A stretch of 64,000 nucleotides of DNA from Zygnema cylindricum (Eukaryota; Streptophyta; Zygnematophyceae; Zygnematales; Zygnemataceae). Made by a program: the position numbers and the translations under genes. The stretch's first letter is position 1. The number at the start of each line of letters is the position of its first letter. Shown here piece after piece: positions 44,301 to 51,234 of this stretch. The stretch spans positions 104,936 through 168,935 of the forward strand of contig JBBHKE010001844.1 of assembly GCA_037447655.1 (NCBI GenBank). The letters are read 5' to 3'. The notes beneath the pieces are model-generated. The model did no database searches and was not told the DNA's origin. It saw only the letters and a list, made by a program, of their open reading frames with translations.

Positions 44301-47300
44301 CTCAGTGGACCGTTAAGTTACACTATACCAGATGGCTTCAATTTCAGCTGCGCCGAGATCAGTCGGGCTCATGGGCTTAATTTGACGGACTTCCAAAAGC
44401 AAAATCCGGTAGGCTATGTATCCAATCTTCAGTAGAAAGATTAGAAAGTGAGAGTTGCAGTCTTTTAACTATAATTAAGGATCCAATTATGAGAAACTGT
44501 CTGATTTATTCGGCTGGGTGTGTTGGGCTGGGTGTGGCAGAAACTCAGTTGTGCAAGTCGTCTTGTTGCAAAGACAGTTTTGAATGTTACAAATGCTCGC
44601 CCTTGTGGACTTTCTTATAGAGTCAACAATGTGAGTAGAACCAGACATATTTATTCAACCTCATGTTTGTTCTACCCTTCATTTTCATGCGGTGTGTGCG
44701 TTTTCTTTTTTGACGAAACCAGCCTGTCAACACTACTTGGCAGCTTCAATGACAACTTGAAGAGATGGGAAGTGCAAAACATTTTGTGACATGTCTATTA
44801 ATTTTTCTGGCATTCATGTTCTGATCAATATTTTTTTCATGCGAAAAATAAATAAACGCGCAACACGATTTGCAATAACTACCTTATATTCTGCACCGGG
44901 CAACTAGCACAGTCCACACTGTTATTATAGTGATAGTCCACACTATTATCATAGTAAAGACGATGTGGTCCCCGCTAAATAAGCTTTAGGATATACGGTA
45001 TAAAAAGAAATATATTGGGATTTATCCCATATGTTGTGTGGATCGGTAAATTTTGATGTGGAAAACTAGTGTGGTCCTAACTAATCACAATGTTAAATAT
45101 AAGTTGCCATTTTCAAATTTCTACACATCTGAAAATTTGTTTTTACTTATTTTTCTTTGATGATTTGGATGCATCTACTCCTATTTGTTTGTGTTTCGTT
45201 TTTTGCCAGATGTGGGGAGGTATACACACACTTATGATTTATAAAGTGCCTTGTAGTTTTTTGTCAAAATTCTAAAGTATCCTGCAACCATTCAAGTGAA
45301 TTCTTTTGCATCAAATTCCTCAAAATTTCATTGTGGTTTAAGAGTCTTGTTTCGATGTTGACTAGCTTAATACCAGCTGGATTGCGGTCGTTGTTGATCT
45401 GACTGGTTTTTCATTACCGTAGACCGATACCTGCGCGTCCATTAGTCTCCTGTTTGGACTCTCTTCAATCAGTGGAAAAAACTCTCCCAACCCGGATCTT
45501 GACTGCAATACCCTCCAACCTAGACAACAGGTACTTTGCCTTCTGTTTAACTTTAGTTTTGGTCATGTCTTTTTGGGAAAGCACTCTTCTATCGACTCCG
45601 TATACTCCGTTAGCATACAAATATATCATACTCTTCATACAAAAAAACTTAACTTCTGCTTTTTCTTCTTCTTTTTGATTTCTCCACCATCAACCAAATC
45701 TCGATGAAGCATTCTTGAAAAGATAGTTTTTTCCACGAGTTATATGCCTCTGACATGTTGCACTTATGTTTTTCCAAGGCACCTACTGCAAAGTGTCAAA
45801 ATAAATTAACAAAAATTACATAACAAACGCGCCAATGTGAAGAGACCATATGCACAAATCATATTCTAACGGAAGAATAAACAACTTTCCACATTGCCCA
45901 ACCATGAAAACTTCAGATGATTTGTAGATTATTTATAGATTGTTGTCATTGATAGTACACTACGATGAATTTGTTTGTGCTTTACAATGCTCCGTAAAGT
46001 CCATGAAAGTACGTTTTTCTACAGAGTATTTTAGTTCGACTTTTAGCAAAAATTCTTGTGGTGACGGTTTTACTTTGGTTGCCATCGATTAAGGAAAATA
46101 GGCTCGGTAGTTTCATTGCCCACATTTTTCTCTCTCTGAAAATCAGGTGGTCTTCTTTCAATGTCACCCTTCGTTTAACATCCACCCGTATTAACTGAAA
46201 ATAAGTCAGGCGTTCCCTAGTTGCATTGTTTTAATATTGTTGCTAAGTGGATTTTTCGTCAATAGTTCAAAACTTTGAAAAGTACGCACGGAATTTTTCA
46301 GAATACCAGCAAAAGAAGACGCCAACCTATTCTGTGGACTCAAATCATCCCGTAAATGTCACCCGAAGAAAGTCAAGTGTCTAAAATGCAAAAAAATAAT
46401 TATTGGGCTGCTCCTGAGTTCATCAGGGCATATGTCAAGGGTATTCATTAAAGCCATGAAATTACAATCTATTCGACAGTCAACGTATGATGAATATGAA
46501 TCTCTTGTAAGCTGTCTCGACTCTCTACAATATCCAAAAACAAACTTGGGTTCACGCTGTAATGTTTCTCAACGACAGATGCTTTCCATTTGCAAATGAC
46601 ATTTTTTTTCCTAAAGTCTAAGAGGCAAAGGAAAAAGAAATGGAAGTTCTCCGACATAATCTAGGCGTTTTCTTATAACAAGCGGCATAGTCACTGCTCT
46701 AGGGCAATTAAACTATCAGTTTGGGTATTGCATGGTAGTGGTAACAGAAAAGTGATAAAACAGAAATATTACGAAAACGGAGAAATATCTAAAAGTAAAT
46801 TATAGATTTTGGCGAAAGAAAACTGACACTTCCAGGACTACACCCTAGTGAAAGTTTTACTTGTAGTGACCGTTGAGAAGTTCACAAGCATGACCACTGT
46901 TTCGGACTGCTAACAGAGTAATACATACCCATAATCTTTACATTGTACCACCATCGTTTAGAGCTAAACAACTGTAGGGCAGTCAAAGGCCTTTAGCTTT
47001 GTGGTTGGCCAGTGGATTTGCATACTGAGACAAGCAATCGAAAGGTAACAGGCATACCCTTCGATTGTGATGTCACGGTTGAAAATCGGAAAACTGTGTG
47101 ATGTAAATAAGTGCTTTGACTGCCCGAAAAATGTTTAACTCTTATATCAATCGGCGGTGTAACTAGAACAAACAATTTTAGCAAAAATAGCTCTTTACAG
47201 GTTTTATTCACTCAACAATTGATTTTGCAGGTGTGTGCTTTTAGGAGTCGAGTAAATCCACCCGGACCGTGTACTAATTGGTACAGCATGAAATCTGGAG

Positions 47301-47425
47301 AGACCTGCAGTTCAGTGATAAAAGATAAGCTACGAGGTAATGGCACTCTCTTCTATTTGCTCAATCCTGGAATTTACTGTGACGCCTTTTTTTCGGAAGG
47401 AGCAAGCGTTCTGGGTCCGAGACAG
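23218..47425 (+). CDS. Giant mosaic secreted lectin-protease-LysM gene (exon chain)
   Basis: Exon-by-exon reading gives, in order: signal peptide, PAN, fucolectin/F5-8C, PAN, L-type lectin, proline-rich, L-type lectin, papain-like protease (4 exons), PAN, EGF, then lectin, proline-rich, lectin, protease, PAN and EGF again, a further EGF and three LysM motifs. Most module borders are phase 1 and successive phases agree, which supports one transcript. The protein would be secreted and could bind fucose, other glycans and chitin-like polymers. Weak points: the PAN exons at 34.1 and 42.3 kb have unresolved acceptors, protease exon 3 has an ambiguous frame, and the first lectin pair carries a frameshift and a stop. 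The chain could be two or more genes. No membrane span, kinase or final stop was found; it may continue beyond 47425. Confidence 0.6.
23862..23903 (+). pseudogene. Stub of a deleted F5-8C/fucolectin exon
   Basis: After an acceptor (TTTTCAAG) the stub reads [13 protein letters not shown], matching [13 protein letters not shown] at the start of the intact exon at 25812. It then jumps straight into sequence matching 26520 onward. No donor follows, so it cannot act as the original exon. Confidence 0.75.
24162..24401 (+). CDS. Mosaic gene: PAN/apple-like exon 1
   Basis: A 240-bp exon in phase 1-1 (acceptor TATGTAG, donor GTACGT). It encodes [19 protein letters not shown], then [19 protein letters not shown] and ECFTK, the Cys pattern of a PAN/apple-type (or WSC-like) extracellular binding domain. 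PAN domains bind proteins or carbohydrates. Eight of every ten residues match the exon at 26765, so the two arose by tandem duplication. The symmetric phase lets it be skipped or duplicated without frame loss. Confidence 0.75.
24402..25811 (+). other. Intron with sequence repeated after later exons
   Basis: GTCAAAACAACTC followed by (G/A)ATCTTTCTGACTTGATTGG and other segments recur after the PAN exon at 26765 and after the EGF exon at 34586. The introns were duplicated along with the exons. No coding signal inside. Confidence 0.7.
25812..26255 (+). CDS. Mosaic gene: fucolectin/F5-8C-type domain exon
   Basis: A 444-bp exon in phase 1-1 (acceptor TTTTTTTCTAG, donor GTGAGT). It starts [16 protein letters not shown], then [17 protein letters not shown] (core strand), VELWNRDEY and GVQVWVG, ending CEVRVYGYG. 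This is the jelly-roll signature of the fucolectin (FTP)/discoidin family, about 148 residues, a full-length domain. Such domains bind fucose or other glycans; the Arg-Asp in NRDEY may be part of a ligand or metal site. The exon is intact, unlike its deleted counterpart at 23862. Confidence 0.85.
26765..27004 (+). CDS. Mosaic gene: PAN/apple-like exon 2
   Basis: A 240-bp phase 1-1 exon (acceptor TTGCAG, donor GTAGGT). It encodes [39 protein letters not shown] and ECFTK. Close duplicate of 24162-24401. All cysteines are kept. Confidence 0.75.
27005..28373 (+). other. Intron before the first lectin exon
   Basis: The first half resembles 24402-25430 and 34989-36000. The second half resembles the sequence upstream of the lectin exon at 36522. 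No coding signal seen. Confidence 0.65.
28374..29103 (+). pseudogene. Mosaic gene: L-type lectin exon L1, +1 frameshift
   Basis: A 730-bp exon, one base longer than the intact L3 (36522-37250, 729 bp). It enters in phase 1 and reads [12 protein letters not shown], then hits a stop after a GCTGCTGCT run near 28407. The correct frame resumes as GSSQLKSS. The rest is a normal legume-lectin-like domain: [25 protein letters not shown] (the metal-binding Asp and Asn, then the DP), [15 protein letters not shown] and [10 protein letters not shown]. Exit phase is 1. The extra base may be real or an assembly error. Skipping this symmetric exon would keep the frame. Confidence 0.8.
29293..29415 (+). CDS. 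Mosaic gene: proline-rich linker exon (copy 1)
   Basis: A 123-bp phase 1-1 exon (acceptor GGCTCCAG, donor GTTGGT). It encodes [19 protein letters not shown] repeats and a final run of seven prolines: an extended Ser/Pro segment like cell-wall hydroxyproline-rich proteins. It likely forms a stiff, glycosylated spacer between the two lectin domains. The minus-strand glycine-rich frame here is only its shadow. Confidence 0.8.
29860..30585 (+). pseudogene. Mosaic gene: L-type lectin exon L2, nonsense codon
   Basis: A 726-bp phase 1-1 exon beginning [12 protein letters not shown]. The lectin features are complete ([42 protein letters not shown]), but codon TAG at 30375-30377 replaces the CAG (Gln) found in the matching L4 exon, within the ARQILQVY strand. 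Unless the exon is skipped, the product would end here. FAA in place of FVF (29,5xx numbering aside, near 30285) is another difference from L4. Confidence 0.85.
30586..31240 (+). other. Intron between lectin and protease exons (copy 1)
   Basis: AT-rich, with an A-run near 30873 and a T-run near 30932. No coding signal. A 3-base (ACA) difference to copy 2 lies near 30818. Confidence 0.7.
31241..31417 (+). CDS. Mosaic gene: papain-like protease exon 1 (copy 1)
   Basis: A 177-bp phase 1-1 exon (acceptor TATGGCAG, donor GTAAGT). It ends [15 protein letters not shown], the start of the mature C1A fold, with the oxyanion-hole Gln in KDQGAC. Residues before DWS show no ERFNIN/GNFD prodomain pattern, so the protease module seems to lack a classical inhibitory propeptide. 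The split before SCW falls just before the catalytic Cys. Confidence 0.85.
32163..32386 (+). CDS. Mosaic gene: papain-like protease exon 2 (copy 1), catalytic Cys
   Basis: Acceptor TTGTGCAG; the joined codon is AGA (Arg), giving [22 protein letters not shown] holds the catalytic Cys; the usual Gly before it is Arg. Downstream SEQQVARCL and [11 protein letters not shown] match the EQ..DC and GC.GG.P region of papain. The donor may be GTAGGT at 32387 (phase 0) or GTAAAA at 32416 (phase 2). Confidence 0.8.
32587..32908 (+). CDS. Mosaic gene: papain-like protease exon 3 (copy 1), 5' border unsure
   Basis: The 3' part is clear: [18 protein letters not shown], then [19 protein letters not shown], ending at donor GTACAA in phase 0. 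It matches the papain strand that runs from the LL.AV..QPV segment. The 5' part is ambiguous. One frame ([13 protein letters not shown]) runs into stops at 32741, and the good frame has a TAA at about 32728, beside a five-A run. Both copies share this, so either a small intron is used or an old frameshift predates the duplication. Confidence 0.6.
33011..33239 (+). CDS. Mosaic gene: papain-like protease exon 4 (copy 1), catalytic His and Asn
   Basis: A 229-bp exon, phase 0 in and 1 out. [14 protein letters not shown] holds the catalytic His and [19 protein letters not shown] the catalytic Asn, with the usual WG..WG.-.GY C1A ending and GVCGIN before the tail. With Gln and Cys in earlier exons all four catalytic positions are present. 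Confidence 0.9.
33240..34107 (+). other. Intron with a possible alternative terminal exon
   Basis: An acceptor TTGTTTTCAG at 34013 opens a frame in matching phase 1 that reads [20 protein letters not shown] and stops (TAA, 34076). Copy 2 keeps it (42158-42222). It could end a shorter protein just after the protease. Otherwise nothing is seen. Confidence 0.4.
34108..34322 (+). CDS. Mosaic gene: PAN/apple exon 3 (copy 1)
   Basis: The clear part reads [20 protein letters not shown], then [13 protein letters not shown] and [10 protein letters not shown], a typical apple/PAN core (CC..C...C...F.....C.LK). The donor GTAAGC at 34323 leaves phase 1. No acceptor gives the expected phase-1 entry; candidates are at 34107 (phase 2) and 34141 (phase 0). 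Confidence 0.7.
34586..34768 (+). CDS. Mosaic gene: EGF-like exon (copy 1)
   Basis: A 183-bp phase 1-1 exon (acceptor ACATAACAG, donor GTTCGT). It encodes [12 protein letters not shown], then [20 protein letters not shown] and ANFTVV, ending ACAP. Six-plus cysteines in EGF order. EGF modules act as spacers or protein-binding units in extracellular proteins. Confidence 0.8.
34769..36521 (+). other. Intron between the two large repeats
   Basis: About 34989-36000 aligns with the introns after the PAN exons (24402 and 27005), and the rest with the intron before L1. It marks the join of the tandem duplication. No coding signal. Confidence 0.7.
36522..37250 (+). CDS. Mosaic gene: L-type lectin exon L3 (intact)
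   Basis: A 729-bp phase 1-1 exon (acceptor ATTTATCAG, donor GTATTC), open throughout. It encodes a complete legume-lectin-like domain of about 243 residues: [42 protein letters not shown] with the metal-binding Asp/Asn, [16 protein letters not shown], and the closing [12 protein letters not shown] and HEIRSWKF. Extra cysteines (CELL, ACVACQ) are a local feature. Expected to bind glycans with Ca/Mn. L-type lectins occur in plant receptor kinases; no kinase is seen here. Confidence 0.88.
37440..37562 (+). CDS. Mosaic gene: proline-rich linker exon (copy 2)
   Basis: Identical to 29293-29415, with the same splice sites and 1-1 phase. It separates L3 and L4. Confidence 0.8.
38007..38732 (+). CDS. 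Mosaic gene: L-type lectin exon L4 (intact)
   Basis: A 726-bp phase 1-1 exon, open throughout. It encodes [54 protein letters not shown] (with the Gln codon that is a stop in L2), [12 protein letters not shown] and [11 protein letters not shown]. About 242 residues, complete. Same fold and expected metal-dependent glycan binding as L3, but the binding-loop residues differ, so specificity may differ. Confidence 0.88.
38733..39384 (+). other. Intron between lectin and protease exons (copy 2)
   Basis: Near-identical to 30586-31240. No coding signal. Confidence 0.7.
39385..39561 (+). CDS. Mosaic gene: papain-like protease exon 1 (copy 2)
   Basis: Identical in protein to 31241-31417: ends [15 protein letters not shown]. 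Phase 1-1. Confidence 0.85.
40307..40530 (+). CDS. Mosaic gene: papain-like protease exon 2 (copy 2), catalytic Cys
   Basis: Same as 32163-32386: [14 protein letters not shown] with the catalytic Cys and Arg in place of Gly before it. The same donor ambiguity exists (40531 or 40560). Confidence 0.8.
40731..41052 (+). CDS. Mosaic gene: papain-like protease exon 3 (copy 2), 5' border unsure
   Basis: Same features as 32587-32908, including the unresolved frame change next to the A-run near 40870. The clear 3' part runs to [12 protein letters not shown], donor GTACAA at 41053. Confidence 0.6.
41155..41383 (+). CDS. Mosaic gene: papain-like protease exon 4 (copy 2), catalytic His and Asn
   Basis: Same as 33011-33239 apart from a Met-to-Ile change (MQIIGGSG). 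The His ([10 protein letters not shown]) and Asn (RNSWGASWG) are kept. Confidence 0.9.
41384..42251 (+). other. Intron, copy 2 of 33240-34107
   Basis: Contains the matching possible terminal exon at 42158-42222 ([20 protein letters not shown], then stop). Nothing else seen. Confidence 0.4.
42252..42466 (+). CDS. Mosaic gene: PAN/apple exon 4 (copy 2)
   Basis: Same as 34108-34322 except for small changes (LNNTIS for LNKTIS). The acceptor is equally unresolved; the donor leaves phase 1. Confidence 0.7.
42730..42912 (+). CDS. Mosaic gene: EGF-like exon (copy 2)
   Basis: Identical in protein to 34586-34768; phase 1-1. Here it joins another EGF exon at 43778 rather than a lectin. Confidence 0.8.
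42913..43777 (+). other. Intron
   Basis: Unique sequence after 43132, where the large repeat ends. No coding signal. Confidence 0.6.
43778..43921 (+). CDS. Mosaic gene: EGF-like exon 3
   Basis: A 144-bp phase 1-1 exon (acceptor ATACTGCAG, donor GTATAC). It encodes [20 protein letters not shown], then [15 protein letters not shown] and VTCAF: a compact calcium-binding-like EGF pattern with six cysteines. It links the PAN/EGF part to the LysM part. Confidence 0.85.
44030..44292 (+). repeat. Three tandem copies of a LysM exon acceptor
   Basis: GGTTTTTGTTGTA(G/A) followed by (C/A)(C/A)NCCACTNTCA occurs at about 44040, 44148 and 44278. Only the last opens into the real LysM exon. The first keeps the AG and the start of the coding ([12 protein letters not shown]) then goes out of frame; the second has lost the AG. 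CT-rich DNA lies between. Confidence 0.8.
44293..44408 (+). CDS. Mosaic gene: LysM1, first half
   Basis: A 116-bp exon, phase 1 in and 0 out (acceptor TTGTTGTAG, donor GTAGGC). [20 protein letters not shown] and [11 protein letters not shown] have the YTI..G.....I....G....L...NP shape of LysM, a GlcNAc-polymer-binding motif (chitin, peptidoglycan, lipochitooligosaccharide). Continues at 44541. Confidence 0.8.
44541..44630 (+). CDS. Mosaic gene: end of LysM1 and start of LysM2
   Basis: A 90-bp phase 0-0 exon (acceptor GTGTGGCAG, donor GTGAGT): [16 protein letters not shown] completes LysM1, and CGLSYRVNN begins LysM2. The phases and the cross-exon sense fit well, although the exon is small. 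Confidence 0.7.
45423..45530 (+). CDS. Mosaic gene: LysM2, second half
   Basis: A 108-bp phase 0-0 exon (acceptor TTACCGTAG, donor GTACTT): [20 protein letters not shown], then [15 protein letters not shown], closing with VC from the next exon. This is the canonical DTC..I...FG....L...NP.LDC..L.P.Q.VC of LysM. Confidence 0.85.
45531..47230 (+). other. Long intron inside the LysM region
   Basis: 1.7 kb of AT-rich sequence with no recognisable coding signal or repeat. Confidence 0.6.
47231..47425 (+). CDS. Mosaic gene: LysM3 exon (last recognised)
   Basis: A 195-bp phase 0-0 exon (acceptor TGATTTTGCAG, donor GTAATC). VCAF closes LysM2; [17 protein letters not shown] then LLNPGIYCD and VLGPRQ form LysM3. 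A following exon should start with VC, but none was found up to 53 kb, so the 3' end is unknown. Confidence 0.85.
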
Positions 47426-47941
47426 GTAATCTTTGACCCATTTCCAACCTACCCATTTATAAAAAAGACATCGATAAGGCTTTTTCCCTCGGGTTCTCAC
47501 ATTCCCATAACCTCAACAAAGTTCTTTAATGTCTCCTTGCCTCACGGTGTGAATACTTGTTTTGCTACTCTCTTTTTTTACTGCCATAATCTCATACTTG
47601 AGATAGTCAATTATCCGAGTTTATGTTGTGACACACATTATACTTCCGATTATATTTGCTTACAAATGTGTGTATTTTTTTCACTCATTCGTTTTTGCAT
47701 TCTGTTCCACATAGAAAAACTGTAGGTTGAAGAGTTTAATGACAGGACAAGATCTTTTAAGTTTCTCTGTTTACATCGTAACTTTCACTGCAAAAACATA
47801 TAGGAAGCTTATTCGCATGGTTATCTCACAAGACAGAGTAACAAATTGTGATTTGGGAAAAGACGAGCCTATTCAGACTGTTGATGCATAGATTATTTAT
47901 TCGTTCCTGCCCGACAAAAACATAAACGTTTCATTTCACAG

Positions 47942-48260
47942 GCAGTTCGTCATATGCATAGTATAACCAATAAACGTGAGATGTACGAACAAAAATGGTT
48001 ACAACTTGCTGACAATTCTTCTTTAACAATCCTTGAGAAAATGATTTTTGAATATGGCCTCCTCAACGTCCTGCCATAAGTGATGAGGTGTTCATGCATG
48101 TGCTTTTGAGAAGTGTACGTAGAGAAAAAAATATTACCCAGGAGGTTGACGACCTTTTTTGGAGTACGTTTAAAGAAAAAATACATTGTTATGACCGCAT
48201 TTTTCAAAAATGGAAAATTCCCAGTGAAGACCTGTTTACATTGAGGTTTTGTTTTTTGAC
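47942..48260 (+). pseudogene. Unrecognised coding-like segment, possibly frameshifted
   Basis: After a good acceptor (CATTTCACAG) an open phase-0 frame reads AVRHMHSITNKREMYEQKW and on to FEYGLLNVLP, then stops at about 48079. A second frame continues without a gap as ISDEVFMHVLLRSVRREKN, EVDDLFWSTFKEKI up to a CT-repeat. Together they look like one protein with a frameshift. It does not resemble the expected continuation of LysM3. Family not recognised. Confidence 0.35.
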
Positions 48261-48282
48261 AGAGGGACGTCCGTTTCAGCAT

Positions 48283-48286
48283 AGGA

Positions 48287-48330
<44 letters not shown>

Positions 48331-48760
48331 TCTCTCTCTCTCTCTACTCCACCTCCCTCTCCCTCCCCCTCTCCCTCCCCCTATCCCTCCCCCTCTCCCT
48401 CTCCCTCTCTGTCTCCAAATCCCTCTCCCCCTTCTTCCTTTCCCTCTCCCTCTCCCTCTCGTTCTCCCTCTCACTCTCGCTACTTTTCTCTAGATCTCTC
48501 CCCCGCCTCTCACCCCTCTCCTTCTACTCTCACCCCCTCCCTCTCTCTCCGCCCTCTCTATCGCCCTCTTTTTCTCCCTCTCTTCCCCTCTTCCTTTCTC
48601 CCCTTCTCCCTTTTTTTTCCCTCTTCCCCTCTCCCCCTTTTCCCTCTCTCCCCTCTCCCCCTGCCCTCCTCCCTCTCCCCCTCTCACCCTTCCTCCCTCT
48701 CCCCTTGTCCCCCTCTCCCCCTCCCCCTCTCTCCCCCTCTTCCCCTCTGGGAAAAAATAT
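48283..48760. repeat. (CT)n/(CCCTCT)n tract
   Basis: A pure CT run (about 48288-48346) grades into CCCTCTCCCTCT-type hexamers over nearly 480 bp. Long frames on either strand are by-products. Possible triplex-forming DNA. Confidence 0.95.
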
Positions 48761-48769
48761 TCGTTCAAG

Positions 48770-49880
48770 GCTTTGAATAACTATACTTGCACCAATAAAA
48801 AACTGGCTGAGGTACTAAAGCTTAGTAAAGAACCTACTATTTGTGTTCCCAAATAGGGACAGTAAGAAACTCGAACAAGAATTCTTGAAGTTATGTTGAA
48901 CTGATTTTGAAAAGCTGGTAGGAAGGTGGAAGTACAAGATGGTAATGGGAGGAATGATTGCGTTGACGAGATCCTAAATATTTTGAAGAACTTGATTATT
49001 GACTAAACTTTCGTAAACTTGATTCTTTGTAAGTTGTGACAATTGCTCATTCTGTCTTTTTTTTGAGAGCCGACAGTTTGTGTATAAAAGTTTCAGTATA
49101 TCATAGAGATTAGTAGCTGATTGGTTGTATAATAGAGATTTCTCTAACTAAGATAGGAAAGACTAAGGGCTACGATTGTCGACTTATTGCCTTCCTTTTC
49201 TACATTGTGTTTCTATTCCCTTCGTATTCGCTTTGGCTATAAATGAAAGAAAAGGCGTTAAAGTTTGTATTTCATATACGGCATCACTAGTACGGATGCT
49301 TTTGTTTTTATTTTTTTTGTTTGTTTCTTTTGCAAAGTTTTCCAATTTTTATTTTCTTGACTCCATGTCGTAGAACATCACCACACGGGTAAAAAGATCC
49401 TGAGGGAGTGAGAAATGGAGAGGAACCGGGATAGGGAAAGAGATCGAGAGAGGGAGGAAGAGAAAAATCACGGGTGGGGCAAGAATTCGAAAGGGCCGCC
49501 TCATTAACTATTTTTAGATTACCAAAAATAAAATCTAAGAGGATGGGAATTTGGGGACCGTCCCATATTGAAGGAGGTGAAATAAAATGGAAAATAAAAT
49601 AAAAACCACGAGAAAATTTAATATTTGAGCCCTATGGGAGTTCCTTTAAGAAAAGGAACCTTAACCTCGAAATCTGACTCTGTTGTTTAAAAAAAAAAAG
49701 ATCTTCGACCCGACAAGAAAAAAAAAAATCTGATAAAAAAAAATTGATAAAAAAAATCATAATGGGTTTCCTCATGTCTTTACTTTTAGCGTTATGTCAT
49801 TTTAAAAGCTTTTGATACAGTTTCCGCCCAAAAAATGGGTGAAAATAACAAAAATGTCTTTAAAAAACTGCCCTCTGTAA
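48770..49880. other. Spacer
   Basis: No gene recognised. Purine-rich patch at 49405-49470. Confidence 0.5.
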
Positions 49881-49884
49881 AAAA

Positions 49885-50340
49885 AAAAAAAACGGAGGAT
49901 AGAGGCTCTCACAAAAATCGACTCCAATTGAAAGAATTTGCTTCTAATCGAAAAAACACGACTTCGATTTTTAACGTAAAATTGTAATTATTACAGTGAT
50001 TCACAAAGAAAAGGAAAAGAAAAAGAAAGAAATAAAAAAAAACCAAGACTCGTCTGAGTTCCAATTTTAGCCTAAAAATATAAAGATTTAGATTTTAAAA
50101 TATAAAAATATGAATATGTGATGTTATCCTTATCCTTTACCTTATTTCCTAACCTTTTCCATATCCATAACCTCGTAACCTTAATTTTTAGTCAAATTAT
50201 TGTTAACCTGCTCCGTCATTATCTTTCTTTTGCTATCCATTGTTATATTCACACCTCCGTTTTTTACGCACACACAAAGTCGGTCAAACTAGAACCATTT
50301 GTACTCTGATCAACCTCAAATGTCAAAAACCACTTTAGTT
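49885..50340. repeat. Dispersed repeat R3, copy 1
   Basis: Aligns with 52760-53345 through GAGGATAGAGGCTCTCACAA, ACTCCAATTGAAA, GAGTT(C/T)CAATT and ATATAAAGATTT, and ends with the CCTAACCTTTTCCAT and GTATCC(A/C)TT words. Copy 2 carries extra CT hexamers. Confidence 0.85.
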
Positions 50341-50700
50341 GGGAACATTATCGAATCCTTCTCCATCTCCCTCTCCCACTCCCTCAACCACTCCTCTCTC
50401 TCCCTCTCTCTTTCCCTCTCCCACTCTTTGTTTTTGACTGATCTTGAATGTCGGAACCACTTTTGTTGGATATATTGTGGTATCTTTCTCCCTCTTCCTC
50501 GCCCACTCCCACCCCCCCCCCTCTCCCTCTCCCTCTCCCACACGTTATCCCTCCCTCTCGCTCTATTTGTACTTTTACCGATCTTGAATGTCAAAACCAT
50601 CTTTGTTGGGGACATTGTGGAATCCTTCTCCCTCTCCCTCTCTCTCTCTTTGTACTTTGACCAATCTCGAATGTCGGAAAGCAAATTTTGTTCCGAACAT
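50300..50700. repeat. Tandem ~80-145-bp units with CT tails
   Basis: A segment GA(T/C)C..(A/T)CTCGAATGTC(G/A)(G/A)AA..CACTTT, then an ACATTGTGGAATCCTTCTCC part and a CCCTCT run, repeats about four times (near 50305, 50440, 50580, 50660). One more unit start lies at 53300. Frames here are by-products. Confidence 0.8.
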
Positions 50701-50765
50701 AATCAATCCTTCTCCATTGTTATGTTCAATTGTGAAATCAACCGAAATTTGGGTTGATGTAATGA

Positions 50766-50956
50766 TTGCGCGTATTGGTCCCTTTTGGTTGCTTGAAGAT
50801 TTCCACTGACAGCATGAGTTCGATGGCGTTGGTTGATAATGAGGTCTTCCACAAGAGGACAAAACATATCCGCATACAGTGGCAATTTGTTCGTGATTTG
50901 GTTGCAGCTAAGGAGATCAAATTTATTTATCTGTATCTGTCGCGGAAATGGTAACG
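50766..50956 (+). pseudogene. Copia RNase H C-terminal fragment
   Basis: The frame reads SSMALVDNEVFHKRTKHIRI then QWQFVRDLVAAKEIKFIYL. This matches the copia motif A.ALA.NPVFH.RTKHI...HF.RE, exactly the part missing from the copia element at 9.7 kb. The usual CDN before it is lost and the frame ends soon after. A 20-bp sequence (GGGTTGATGTAATGATTG plus neighbours) flanks it at about 50749 and 50996. Confidence 0.75.
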
Positions 50957-51234
50957 AAAGTATGACGTTTTGTAGAGCGGAAGACAGAAATTGGGGTTGA
51001 TGTAATGATTGGTGGCGATTCACATTTGAGAGTGAGGTTGGTAGGTTCGAATATGTAAAAGACCGACGCGCGACTTAGTGCCTTTATGAGTTGGCCGTTT
51101 AAGTTTGGTTTTGTTCAAGTATCTTGTTTGGTTTTGTTTGTTTTGTCTTTCTTTTTGTTTCAGTTCGTTGGTCCCGTGACGTTTTTTTTAAAGCGTTAGT
51201 CAATGTAGTTTGATTTCTAAACTTTTAATCATAG

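Noticed and set aside
48088-48780. 230-codon plus-strand protein and its minus-strand Arg/Gly-rich partner
   Set aside because: Most of the length is the translated CT/GA repeat. Only the first ~60 codons (reported separately) look protein-like.
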